The notes beneath the pieces were generated by a model that saw only the letters and a list, made by a program, of their open reading frames with translations, searched no databases and was not told the DNA's origin. From Glycine soja (lineage: Eukaryota; Streptophyta; Magnoliopsida; Fabales; Fabaceae), in the NCBI RefSeq assembly GCF_004193775.1, contig NC_041019.1, positions 51,063,928 through 51,127,927 of the forward strand: a stretch of DNA of 64,000 nt, read 5' to 3'. This document shows positions 11,801 to 20,815 of the stretch, piece by piece. The position numbers and the translations under genes were made by a program. Each line of letters starts with the position of its first letter. The first letter of the stretch is position 1.

Positions 11801-14329
11801 AGCTTCTTTTACATACAAAATCAAATCTAACCTACAACTGTACAGATGGAGCTTTATGATAGTATGGTAGGGAAAGAAGGTACAGAAGGTGAGCAGGAAG
11901 CTAAGAATGCCTATAAAGCTGCAAGGAAGGAAAGTGATGGTGCTATTGAGGCAGCTATTTGTGATAAGGTTTCTTCAGCACTTGTTGACAGGGTAATTCT
12001 ATGACCTTCTAGTTTCTTTTGAATTTTGATGCTACTGTATAATTGAAAAACAAAAGAACAAAGCAGATCGTTAATAGTTAGCTGAATTATATTCTGAATC
12101 TGGAAATAGTTAACAACAATGGGAGTTTCATATGCTTCTCAGGTTGATACTATGCTCCAGACACTTGAAAAAGAAATTGATGATGTTGATGCTAAAATTG
12201 GAGACCGCTGGCGGTTGCTAGACAGGTTTTTTCTTAGTTACATAATTGCTTGAGAGCATTATGTGCTATATGCCATACTTTGAAACCATGGTTAATTGCT
12301 TCTATTTCTATATGCAAATTGTGAATATTTAAATATGCCATTTTCTTATGAATGGCAATTAACCAGGCTTGATAGCAGAATCCATAAAGGATACCATGGC
12401 AGGGGGAAGGGAACCTTTTCATTGTTACATGGGAGAGCTTGTGTTACAATAAATTGCTATTATTTTTTTATTAATGACCTGTTCTGAGGAAATTTTAAGA
12501 ACTGACTCATAACTGTGATTGCAATAACTTTTCAATCAATATTCAATTGTCATGGAGTAGATAACAGTTATGTCAATTACAGATTTCTTTGCTATTAGGA
12601 TATCTACTGTGGTGTCAATAGGACTAAAATCCCAACGTCCCTATTCAGATGTTTCTTTTAGCAAATCAAGCTTTCTCTCTGATATAAAAATCATGGTAGG
12701 ATCGAGAAACCTCTACACCCAGATGATATCTCAATTCTTGGAAGAATATATTCTTAAATTCTCTGCAAGCAGATCTTTGACCCATCCGCCCCAGTTATAA
12801 TATCCAATAATCACTGTACCCATCCCCTCAATAAAACCAAGTAAAATATTACTTGTATCACAGTGACATCATAATTAAGACTTGCAAGGCTAGAGCTTGC
12901 TTTAGAGCAGTAATAGTTCGGCGACATTGGTTATTTTGGGGTGAAAAAGTTACAAAAGCATCTGATCCGAAATCCAATTGTTTCTATTAGAAGTCTAGAG
13001 TTTCAACATTAAGACGTTAGCAATGGAACCCTGCCGCCAATTTGGCATAATGAAGGGGAGGAGGTTGGTAATTCAGTCTATGAGATGTCTATCCACAAGA
13101 TTTTCCAAACCCTATTTCTCTTTCATTTTAACTGAGAATTAAATGTTTTGACGTTCTATGAAACAAGCGCTACTTACATACCCACAATTGAATCCATTAC
13201 TTGGGATCCTCTCTCTCTTATGAATTAAGTCATTAACCAGTACCAGAACTCTGTGGCCGTTCCTCCTCCTGGAAATGAATCCGTCCCAAGTTTTCAATTC
13301 ATATAGAATGTATAAGATTCTAGTAAGCACTGAAACATGGATAAAGGTTTTTATTTCTTTTCCCTTACAAATCTTTATGACTAACTGTTGGAAATAAATG
13401 TCATTCAAATGCTTAGTCATGTTCTGGCAGGGATTATGATGGGAAAGTGACACCTGAGGAGGTAGTATCTGCTGCTATGTATCTGAAGGACACTCTGGGC
13501 AAAGAAGGAATTCATGAGCTTATCAGCAACCTTTCCAAGGATAGAGGTCAGTTCTTGTGTCATTTTCCTCCTTTATCTCATACTGCGGCAATAGATATCA
13601 GTAATGAAATGCCACTGATGTGCCCTCTCCAGTTAATGCAGTTAAAAATTTCTAATATAAAAGCACAAAACAGCACCTAATGTAACTTAGGCTTTCCTTT
13701 ATAGCTTTTTTGTCTTTCCTTTTTTTAGCCTTTTTTACTTTCTTCCTTGCTATAATTATTATGAGCCATGTGACCAACAGCTCCTGAGAAAATACTTGTG
13801 TGTGAATGCGCATAACTATAACTTACATTATAACTAAAAAGAAAGTTGGGTACATTAGTTCAACTCATATAGCTATCTACACTTTATAGTAATAATAATA
13901 ATCGAAAAACAACAGCTTTATTTGTCAAAGACAGTTTCCCAAGCCATCTTGGGACTTCAATGATAAATTTCTTCACAACTGAAAACGAGTCATTCTCTAA
14001 ACCAAATGAAAGTCAGTCACCTCCGTGATGGTTGTTTGAATTGGACCTTGTGCACATTCTTCCATGTATGTCATAGTTCTTTAATTTTTTTTAGAATTTT
14101 ATTATTCAATGTTATCTTGATGACTCATCTGCAATACCTAGAGGGGTGTACGGAACTGTGAAATTGTGTAGATAATCCAACATCTTAATTTGAAAGTTAT
14201 TTCTGTTGCCAGATTGACCGCTCTTTTTGCATTTTTTTTGTAACAGATGGGAAAATATTGGTGGAAGACATTGTCAAATTGGGCACCCAGAAAGAAGAAG
14301 CCGATAGAGATGAAGCGGGAAGATCATAG
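5892..14329 (+). CDS. LETM1: LETM1-like mitochondrial inner-membrane cation/H+ exchange protein, 761 aa
   Basis: LETM1 proteins sit in the mitochondrial inner membrane, keep K+/Ca2+ and proton balance, and are needed for matrix volume and mitoribosome function. Fourteen coding exons join in frame: 5892-6496, 6575-6887, 6975-7121, 7225-7313, 7432-7524, 9186-9312, 10030-10094, 10169-10343, 10859-11053, 11144-11191, 11846-11992, 12143-12225, 13431-13546, 14247-14329. The N terminus (MASRVILQKRRSLFF) is basic and non-acidic, as in mitochondrial presequences. The single membrane helix lies at about residues 268-288 (FRLVPFAVFIIVPFMELLLP), after the conserved SRRERQQLTRT. The ribosome-binding-like LETM domain follows (SRPRLVNMCKYMGISPYGTD; SEAELRQACRDRGLLG). 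Coiled, Lys/Glu-rich segments come next. A canonical EF loop lies at D695-E706 (DRDYDGKVTPEE) and a degenerate one at 731-742. Length matches Arabidopsis LETM1 (about 755 aa). The TTG-led extension upstream of ATG 5892 is not needed. Confidence 0.95.
8100..8301. repeat. Possible MITE-like element in LETM1 intron 5
   Basis: The stretch starts TTGTTTGGTTT and ends AGCCAAACAA, a short imperfect inverted pair about 200 bp apart. Just upstream (about 8019-8043) the same TTTGGTTTAGAGTTTGATA motif occurs a second time, suggesting two nested or tandem copies. No clear target duplication is visible, so the call is weak. The host intron (7525-9185) is by far the longest of the gene. Confidence 0.35.
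9491..9720 (-). repeat. SINE-like repeat fragment in LETM1 intron 6
   Basis: On the minus strand the fragment ends in a TTG-rich tail (revcomp of ACAACAATAACAAC), preceded by the revcomp of CCCACTAGGTGAGGTCAGCT and ACGTGGATCA. This is the 3'-end signature of a SINE-like repeat widespread in eudicots. A better-preserved copy lies at 50541 in this window. The outer limit near 9720 is approximate. Confidence 0.5.
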
Positions 14330-15670
14330 TGTGTTCCATTGATATTAACTTCATGGTTCTAGTCGAGTTCCACATCATTTTATCTGTGAAATTGTGTTGT
14401 ATTGCCATGTTTTCTTTGAAATGTAACTGTAAAGAACGATGGTTGGTTTTCTGTAATGAATAATGATCTCATAGAACCCCAAGCCATGCCCCCAACAAAG
14501 TATTACAAGGTAGGGATCTTATTCAATAGAAAGGTTGGAAAATGCAAGCACAAAGAAATTAAAATTATTAATGTGTCAAAACAAGATTAATGTATTTGCA
14601 TTCCTTTCAAAATGCTTTGTTGCCTTCTGCACTGTCTGAATTTGAGTCCCAACCTTATTTAGTAATTTAAGGCTTTACTTTCTATGGTTTCTACTTTCCA
14701 GAGGCTGGTAAAGCTGTTAAGCACATGGAATCACTTCACTCATCTTCCCCTTCCCCATTTTTTATGGATAAAGATGCAGGTCTCGCTAGGTTATGCTAGC
14801 AAATATGCAGGGGCAGTCTTGAGATTTATGACCCAGGACAAAATAATTAAGAGCCCCTCTTACATATAAGCATTCAAAGATGTATATATATTGCATAAAA
14901 AATAAGCATTTTTAAAAGTGAAAGTGAATAATTTGAAAAAAGATTTATAGTTTAACTAACTTTAAAAGGATGTCACATTTTTCACTCAATTTACTCTCAT
15001 CGTTATAGTTCAATACCTCTTGAAAAAAGATAACCACATAATTATCTATATACAAAGTTGTTGCTAAAAGAAAAAAAAATACATTAATATGTATATATCA
15101 TTTTCAATAATGACTTTATAGGTTATACAATATTATTTATCAGAAATCCTCCTTTTTTTCTTTCTATTTATCTCTTGGTGGGATTAATTTGAACGAAAAT
15201 ATTGTACAAATTTGAAAGAAGGGAAATGAAAAATCAATTGATGCATGAATCATTAATCAACATATATTTCATAATTTACAAGAAAAATGAACCCAAATTT
15301 TCACATAAATTGAAACAAATTGTACTTAAAAATAAACAAGAAATCAACAAATAAAATCAGAAATTCACAAAAAATCTCACAAATTTTACAAAATCCACAC
15401 ATAAATATATATAAAGTTTCCCAGATCTGATCTCTCCCTAGAACTCTATTGTTCAAGCATACGATCTATGAATAATAGTGTATGTTAAGGTAAAAGATGT
15501 CTCGATAATGGCACGAACCCAATTGTTCGTTGTTTGACCAAGGTCTCTCACAATAGTAAAAAAGTCATTCACTTTGGATCAGTTTAAACAACAATTATCA
15601 AATTCAGTGTAATTAAAATAAATTTCGATTGATTAGGATTATTCCATTTTGAATTAGAATGTTTATAAAA
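14330..15670. other. Intergenic spacer after LETM1
   Basis: Holds the LETM1 3' UTR in its first 150 bp or so (ends near AATGAATAATGATC at about 14455), then AT-rich sequence without a supported gene. A 61-codon frame at 14684 has no recognisable family and lacks coding character. Confidence 0.5.
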
Positions 15671-15867
15671 ATACTAGGGATACTTTATTTCAGGGACTTA
15701 TGGCCACCCTAAATTAAGTTAACATTTTTCATTTATAATACATTCAATAATTTTGAGTATATATACAGGAATACTAGGGATACTTTATTTCAGGGACTTA
15801 TGGCCACCCTAAATTAAGTTAACGTTTTTCATTTATAATACATTCAATAATTTTGAGTATATATACA
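15671..15867. repeat. Recent 100-bp tandem duplication
   Basis: Two head-to-tail copies (15671-15770 and 15771-15867) start ATACTAGGGATACTTTATTT and differ at a single base over 97 compared positions (AACATTTTTC versus AACGTTTTTC). The near identity shows that the duplication is recent or has been homogenised. Confidence 0.93.
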
Positions 15868-16115
15868 TTTTATTATTTAAATGTTTGATCAATTTCCTCT
15901 ATAAATCTACATTAGTTGTTAGTCCACCTCCCCCCAAAAGAAGGGCACCGGATCCCCTGATTTTATAAGGTGTTTCTGTGACACAATTAAAGAAAAAGAT
16001 AAAACTTCAAAATGTTTATGATATCAACATCAAAATATCAAATTAGGTTTCAAAATTTGATGTCCCAACAATAAAACTCATTCTTTGATTAACAACAAGG
16101 AGATGATATGTAAAC

Positions 16116-16873
16116 TGTTACAATATATCTCTCATTTTAGTTAATTAGTTTTACTTTTCTGTTATTTACCTAATTAGCTGTTATTTTGTTTTTACTGGTT
16201 TTTACTTATCATTGTATAAATATTTTGTTCTCATTCTCATAATGAATAAAAGAGTATTTTCCCATGTTTCTTTATTTTTCCTGTTTGTTTCTTTCTCCTT
16301 GCTTTCTTTATGTTGCAGTAATTGTGATATGGTATCAGAAGTTTTTTGATTCAGTACCGCCATTTCCATTTCTTTCATGGCTGCTACTTCTTCTCTTCCG
16401 CTTAATCCTCGCGACCCTCTCTTCATCCACCACGCGGATCATCCGAGCCATAGTCTTGTTTCTACCCCTTTGAATGGTGACCAATTTTGGTTCTTGGCGT
16501 CGTGCTGTTGTCATTGCTCTTGAATCCAAGAACAAGATGGGATTCATTGATGGCTCAATCTTGCAGCCACAAGACCCAACGAAACTCTCTTTATGGAAAA
16601 GAAACGATAGCATTGTCCGATCTTGGCTTCTCAACTCTGTTAATAAAGAAATTGCTACTTGTGTTATTATCTACTCATCCACAGCAGCAATCTTATGGGA
16701 TGATTTAAACTCCCGTTATCGACAACATAATGGGCCTCGAGTTTTCCAATTGAAGAAAGCCATTGTTGTCATTCTCATAATGAATAGAAGAGTATTTTCA
16801 CATGTTTCTTCATTTTTCCTCTTGTTTCTTTCTCCTTGCTTCTCTGTTTCTTTATGTTGCAGTAATTGTGATA
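16116..16873 (+). mobile_element. Internally deleted Ty1/copia retrotransposon remnant
   Basis: The 5' LTR is 16116-16329 (TGTTACAA...TTGTGATA). It is followed directly by a primer-binding site TGGTATCAGAAG (16330-16341), one base from the initiator-tRNA-Met consensus. A gag start lies at 16377 (MAATSSLPLNPRDPLFIHH...). The N-terminal Copia-like gag reads PLNGDQF and then shifts frame at about 16485, where one extra T is the simplest explanation. It continues in the other frame as FGSWRRAVVIALESKNKMGF...ILWDDLNSRYRQHNGPRVFQ. Soon after, gag runs into a 5'-truncated 3' LTR (about 16766-16873). All of pol is missing. A 5-bp target duplication TAAAC lies at 16111-16115 and 16874-16878. Confidence 0.88.
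16377..16765 (+). pseudogene. Broken copia gag fragment
   Basis: The reading frame from ATG 16377 carries the retrotransposon Copia-like N-terminal domain. A frameshift near 16485 and a deletion at about 16765 inactivate it. The downstream frame (from about 16484) keeps recognisable gag-type residues (SWRRAVVIALESKNK, GFIDGSI, LWKRNDSIVRSWLLNS). There is no protease, integrase or reverse transcriptase, so it cannot move by itself. Confidence 0.85.
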
Positions 16874-17207
16874 TAAACTCATTCTCAATCATACCAGATA
16901 TAAATAAATAAAACGGGCAAAACTGATAATATAGTAACTGAACTTCTTTGATTAACAACAAGAAGATGATATGTAAAGTAGTAATAATCCAACAACAAAT
17001 AAGACGAATCTAAAGAATAAACACTCACACAACTAATTACATAATGATCATAATTCGTAGCCAACAAAACACTTATATTTCTATCAGGAGAAAAAAGCAT
17101 CCAATTCTCCAACGAATCAACGAATTTGAAGATTACCAAATCAACTGCAACAACTTCAAAAGGAACAAGTCATTGTTCCTTCTTGTGTTTTCTTGTCATC
17201 ACAAGAA

Positions 17208-17780
17208 TCAAACTTGAAAAGGCCAAGGCCAATCCTTCAAGTCCTCATCCTGCTGCACCTTCCCACTCCTCACAGGCACAACAGCGCCACTATTCCCCTC
17301 AACACAAGCATAATACTTCAAGAAAAATGCAAGAGTCAAAACTACCCACTCCAAGACAAAGATCAAAATGGTGAGTCCACCAGCCAATTTGAGAATCACA
17401 GCACCATCCTCCTCCCTCACGTAAGATTTCAACTGACCCAGAAAATCGCCAGTCCGCGTAAACACCAACACTGAAACAGAACCCTGAAAGATAGCCGTTA
17501 GAACAGTGGCCACCATGTGTGCAGAGTACCACCTATTAGCCCCCACAGCAGCACAACCCGAGACTGCACCCGCAATCGTGAAGACCTGAAGAAGGATGAA
17601 GAAGAAGCCGCATAGAGAGGGAATGAGGCGCAGGGAGAGGGTGAGGAAGATGCAGCTGGAGGCTGCACCCAAGAGAATGTAGTTGCAGAAAAGGAACACC
17701 TTGTGGGTGTTGTAATGGCGTGGAGTGATGGAACAGTTGGAGTCGGAGTTGCCTCCCATTTTGATTGTGGCGATGCCCAT
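17208..17780 (-). CDS. Plant four-helix membrane protein of unknown function, 190 aa
   Basis: A single uninterrupted exon. Four hydrophobic helices are visible at about residues 27-47 (KVFLFCNYILLGAASSCIFL), 54-76, 89-108 (VATVLTAIFQGSVSVLVF) and 128-151 (VILKLAGGLTILIFVLEWVV), with a short cytosolic-type tail ending KDWPWPFQV. The arrangement resembles small plant tetraspan proteins. I recall similar plant sequences of unknown function but cannot name the family securely. It is not a clear CASP-like protein, as the usual Arg/Asp signature was not seen. ATG 17780 is the first start; a second in-frame ATG lies 7 codons later. The promoter lies rightward (about 17781-17930) and contains a TATAATA-like box on the minus strand near 17890. 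The 3' side faces the copia remnant. Confidence 0.85.
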   Translation of the reverse strand: MGIATIKMGGNSDSNCSITPRHYNTHKVFLFCNYILLGAASSCIFLTLSLRLIPSLCGFFFILLQVFTIAGAVSGCAAVGANRWYSAHMVATVLTAIFQGSVSVLVFTRTGDFLGQLKSYVREEDGAVILKLAGGLTILIFVLEWVVLTLAFFLKYYACVEGNSGAVVPVRSGKVQQDEDLKDWPWPFQV

Positions 17781-18779
17781 TTGGGATTTCAGAGAAAAGA
17801 TTGAAACTTTGGAGCAGAGAAGTGAAATTGAGATTATGATTGTGTATTGGGTTTGTGATGAGTATGGGGTGAGAATGGTGCTTGGTATTATAGTGTTTTT
17901 GAGGGTTCCTATGTAACATAACGGTCATATATTTTTTTTTTTTTTATCATTTGTTTGGGTCGGTGGAATGTGACCGTTGGGGAAAGTGGACCCACCAGTT
18001 GTGATGTTAACGTTAATTTTTTTCCCACGCCTATTTTGTTCTGTCCATTTGTTTGTCTACTTGATGGCAGTTTCCGTTTCCTTTTAATTATTGTTTTGTG
18101 TGCGTCAAAGTTTCTTGTTTTTATTTTTGATTAACAGCTGTTTTTTGAAATGTTTTATGTCTATATGAATATAACTATTTTTTTAGTCTCTAATAACATC
18201 ACATCAGGAAACAAATTAAGTGATGGCAAATATTGCATGAATAAAAAATAAAAAGTTATATTTTGTAGAAATATAAAACCAAAAGTCTATATTCATAACA
18301 TGAAACATATTTTTTTATCAAACATAGAACATGTTATTGTTAATGACAAATTTGTGGTGGAGATTAAAATTAGATCCCTCCCTTCTTATTTTGGAAAATT
18401 AGGGGCATAAAAGCCGTTAACATTTTAAAATGGAATTACAATTCATTGTGAATTTTGCCGTTTCTTTTTATTTAAGACCAGAGTATGTTACTAACAAAGT
18501 GGCTCAAACTTTGGAAGACCTTATTCTTCCTCCAAATTTATCTTTGTAATTCATTTTTTTAAGTATCGTTGTCAATTCTATAACTTATCAACTAATAACA
18601 TACCACTGTTTTTTATTTGAAGAATTGAGGTCCAATTAATAAATGTATTGGCTAGGTTAATTAAATTTCTTAAATACTCTTATTTGCTATTTTTTTTTAT
18701 TGGATTGGATTTTGATATTAAAAAAAAATTATTGCTACGCGCACTCCGCATAATTTACAGTTTTGTCCTTTCGTAAAAT

Positions 18780-18900
18780 TAAAATTATTAACAAAATATT
18801 TTAACCAACTGAATTAATAAATCAATTACGTTATAGAATAATTAATGTCGTTATATGTAATACTAAATTTTTTAATATATATTTAATGTGCATATAAATT
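18780..18900 (+). repeat. Dispersed AT-rich repeat, copy 1
   Basis: Shares the ordered motifs TTTTAACCAACT, TAATAA, AATAATTAATGTCGTTATAT and ATATATTTAAT with 45430-45540 on the same strand, at roughly three-quarters identity by eye. The family is unknown and no inverted ends were seen. Confidence 0.45.
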
Positions 18901-19201
18901 TAAATAATAAATTTTGTAAATATTAATTTTAATCTAATAATTAATTTATTTACATATATATTTATTAATTTTGATCTAATAATAAATATTTAAACTTACA
19001 AATTGTCTAATTTGTATTAGTACCTAAACTTTCAACCCATGGTACACTGAAATCAGTGAAATGGGTTCACAAAACATTGACGCGAATCATATTAGGCCAC
19101 ATTTAATGCGATTTTGAAAATAGTTAGACATGACTTGAAAAAAAATTAAAATAGAAAAGCTACTTATCTAAAAACAAAGAGAAAACTTCCTAAACTTCAT
19201 C

Positions 19202-19204
<3 letters not shown>

Positions 19205-19243
<39 letters not shown>
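19205..19243. repeat. (TA)n microsatellite
   Basis: Uninterrupted TA dinucleotide run of about 39 bp. A second, similar run lies at 19659-19697, and shorter ones at 23162-23186 and 46944-46962. Lengths are likely polymorphic. Confidence 0.97.
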
Positions 19244-19245
<2 letters not shown>

Positions 19246-19654
19246 TAAACTTTCATTTCATCCTAATTTCTGTAAAAAAAAATATACGAATTGATTCAAT
19301 AAAGTTTTTATTAAATTAAGTAAAAATCAGTAACAGTGAACACGTACATTTTGACCTTAATTTAGGTCCAGTCTATTCATTAATTTATTTGTTAAATTAA
19401 CAGAATGAATTTCTGAATTGAGAAAAAAAAAAAAACTTGAGCAAGGGCATTTTTGTGGTGATTAGATACAGTAGGGAAGCAGAGCCAGTACTAGTAGCAC
19501 TAACACCCCTCCCCCTTGCTCTCACGCATGAAATCCGCACTTTACTCAATCTACACGGACCACACCCACATGGGAATTTGATGGATATCTATAAATATGC
19601 ATGCATGGATATTGATCTATATTTTTTTAGGAAATATCTATTAGATTTTGAAAC

Positions 19655-19658
<4 letters not shown>

Positions 19659-19697
<39 letters not shown>
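19659..19697. repeat. (AT)n microsatellite
   Basis: Uninterrupted AT run of about 39 bp in gene-free DNA. Confidence 0.97.
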
Positions 19698-19699
<2 letters not shown>

Positions 19700-20057
19700 C
19701 AAAATTCAAACGGACAACGCAAAAGGTGATTAAAAGTAAGGGAAAACACTTGAAAATTCCTCAATCATCAACCAGTACATCAAAAAAAAAATCTCACAGT
19801 AATTACTCTAATACAAAAAGAAAATACAAAGCAATGCATAAAAAATTAGCCAAATTAGATCTTAAAGCAGTGCCCGAGCTCTATGTAGTGGTGAATAAAG
19901 TTAGCTGCAAATGATGATGACCTTCAAAGTTCAAACAACAAGCTCAGTGTGCGGTGTGTGGAAGGAGCTCTAGGTAACACATGCAATAAGATCCATGGCT
20001 TGGGGTAGAAATGGTTGAGGGAGCTTTTTATTGAAGAATGAGTTAATGTCGTTTATT

Positions 20058-20815
20058 AAGGATGTTTATGGGTTGATTTGGTTCACTCTTGAGGAAAAAT
20101 AAAATTTAAACCAATTGATTTTAACTGGTTTGGTTCAAATTTTATGATTTTTTTGCCTAACTCGAACCAAATCAAACCGATGTTGATATAAAAAAAATTG
20201 TTAAAAAATACTCATGTGCGACACCAATAGGATGCGGGAAGCTCAACGAGGTGAGGACTTCTAACGATAGTAAGAGTCGTGAGAGAGTAATCGGGATGAG
20301 AACTTCCGATAGCAATGAGGACTCATAAGAGAGAAATGCTCCAATGCAACACTAATAGGATGAGGGAGGCTTGACAACATCAAGGTTACACAACTTCAAT
20401 TAGGTGAAGGAGGTTCGACATCATTAACGATCGTTGTGAGTGAGTGTGCGGTGAGGGTTATGTGAGTGAAAGAAAGTGGAACTGAGGAGGAGAATTGAAG
20501 TGAATCAATGAGTGGGTCATGGATGAGGGTTTAAGGATATGAGTAAATGCTCATACAATAAAAGCCTAAAACGCAAAGAAAGGTAAACTAAACCACATGT
20601 AATATTAAGTAACTTCAACCGATAAAAAATAACAACATATATTCAGTTTGATTTGGATTTGCAAAGTCTCAATTTGATACTCAAACACATTGTCATTTGA
20701 TTCTAATTGGTTCGATTCGGGTTGGACCCGAACTATAAAAAAATCTAGACCAATTTAATTGGTTTGATTTGAATTGTTGGATTCATCCAATTGATCTAAA
20801 CCAATGAACACCCTT
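20058..20815. mobile_element. Foldback MITE-like element, about 760 bp
   Basis: The left end reads AAGGATGTTTATGGGTTGAT; the right end, reversed, reads AAGGGTGTTCATTGGTTTAG. Such GGGTGTTCAT-type inverted ends are common in plant MITEs. Inverted similarity continues inward as runs of AACCAATT/AATTGGTT and TTTGGTT. The centre holds two diverged direct copies (about 20218 and 20343, ACACCAATAGGATGCGGGA versus ACACTAATAGGATGAGGGA). No reading frame is kept. Flanks show at best a weak target duplication (TTATTAA versus TTATCAT), so the exact ends are uncertain. Confidence 0.55.

Larger units (their letters stand above)
16081..16979. repeat. 34-bp direct repeat bracketing the copia remnant
   Basis: TTCTTTGATTAACAACAAGG... 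at 16081-16114 recurs at 16946-16979 with one difference (AAGGAG versus AAGAAG). The left copy abuts the retroelement insertion, but the right copy is about 67 bp beyond the element's end. It is far too long to be the target duplication, so the host locus was probably duplicated locally before or after insertion. Confidence 0.8.
17930..20057. other. AT-rich spacer, no supported gene
   Basis: Begins with a run of T at 17931-17945, then AT-rich DNA. Two AT microsatellites lie at 19205-19243 and 19659-19697. Between them is a small less AT-rich patch (19440-19600) carrying open frames of up to 98 codons, but these run into the microsatellite and lack family resemblance. About 18780-18900 resembles a repeat that also occurs at 45430-45540. 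Confidence 0.5.

Noticed and set aside
19437..19914. Open frames of 98 and 62 codons near AT microsatellites
   Set aside because: One frame runs through an (AT)n repeat; neither has family resemblance nor a plausible promoter.
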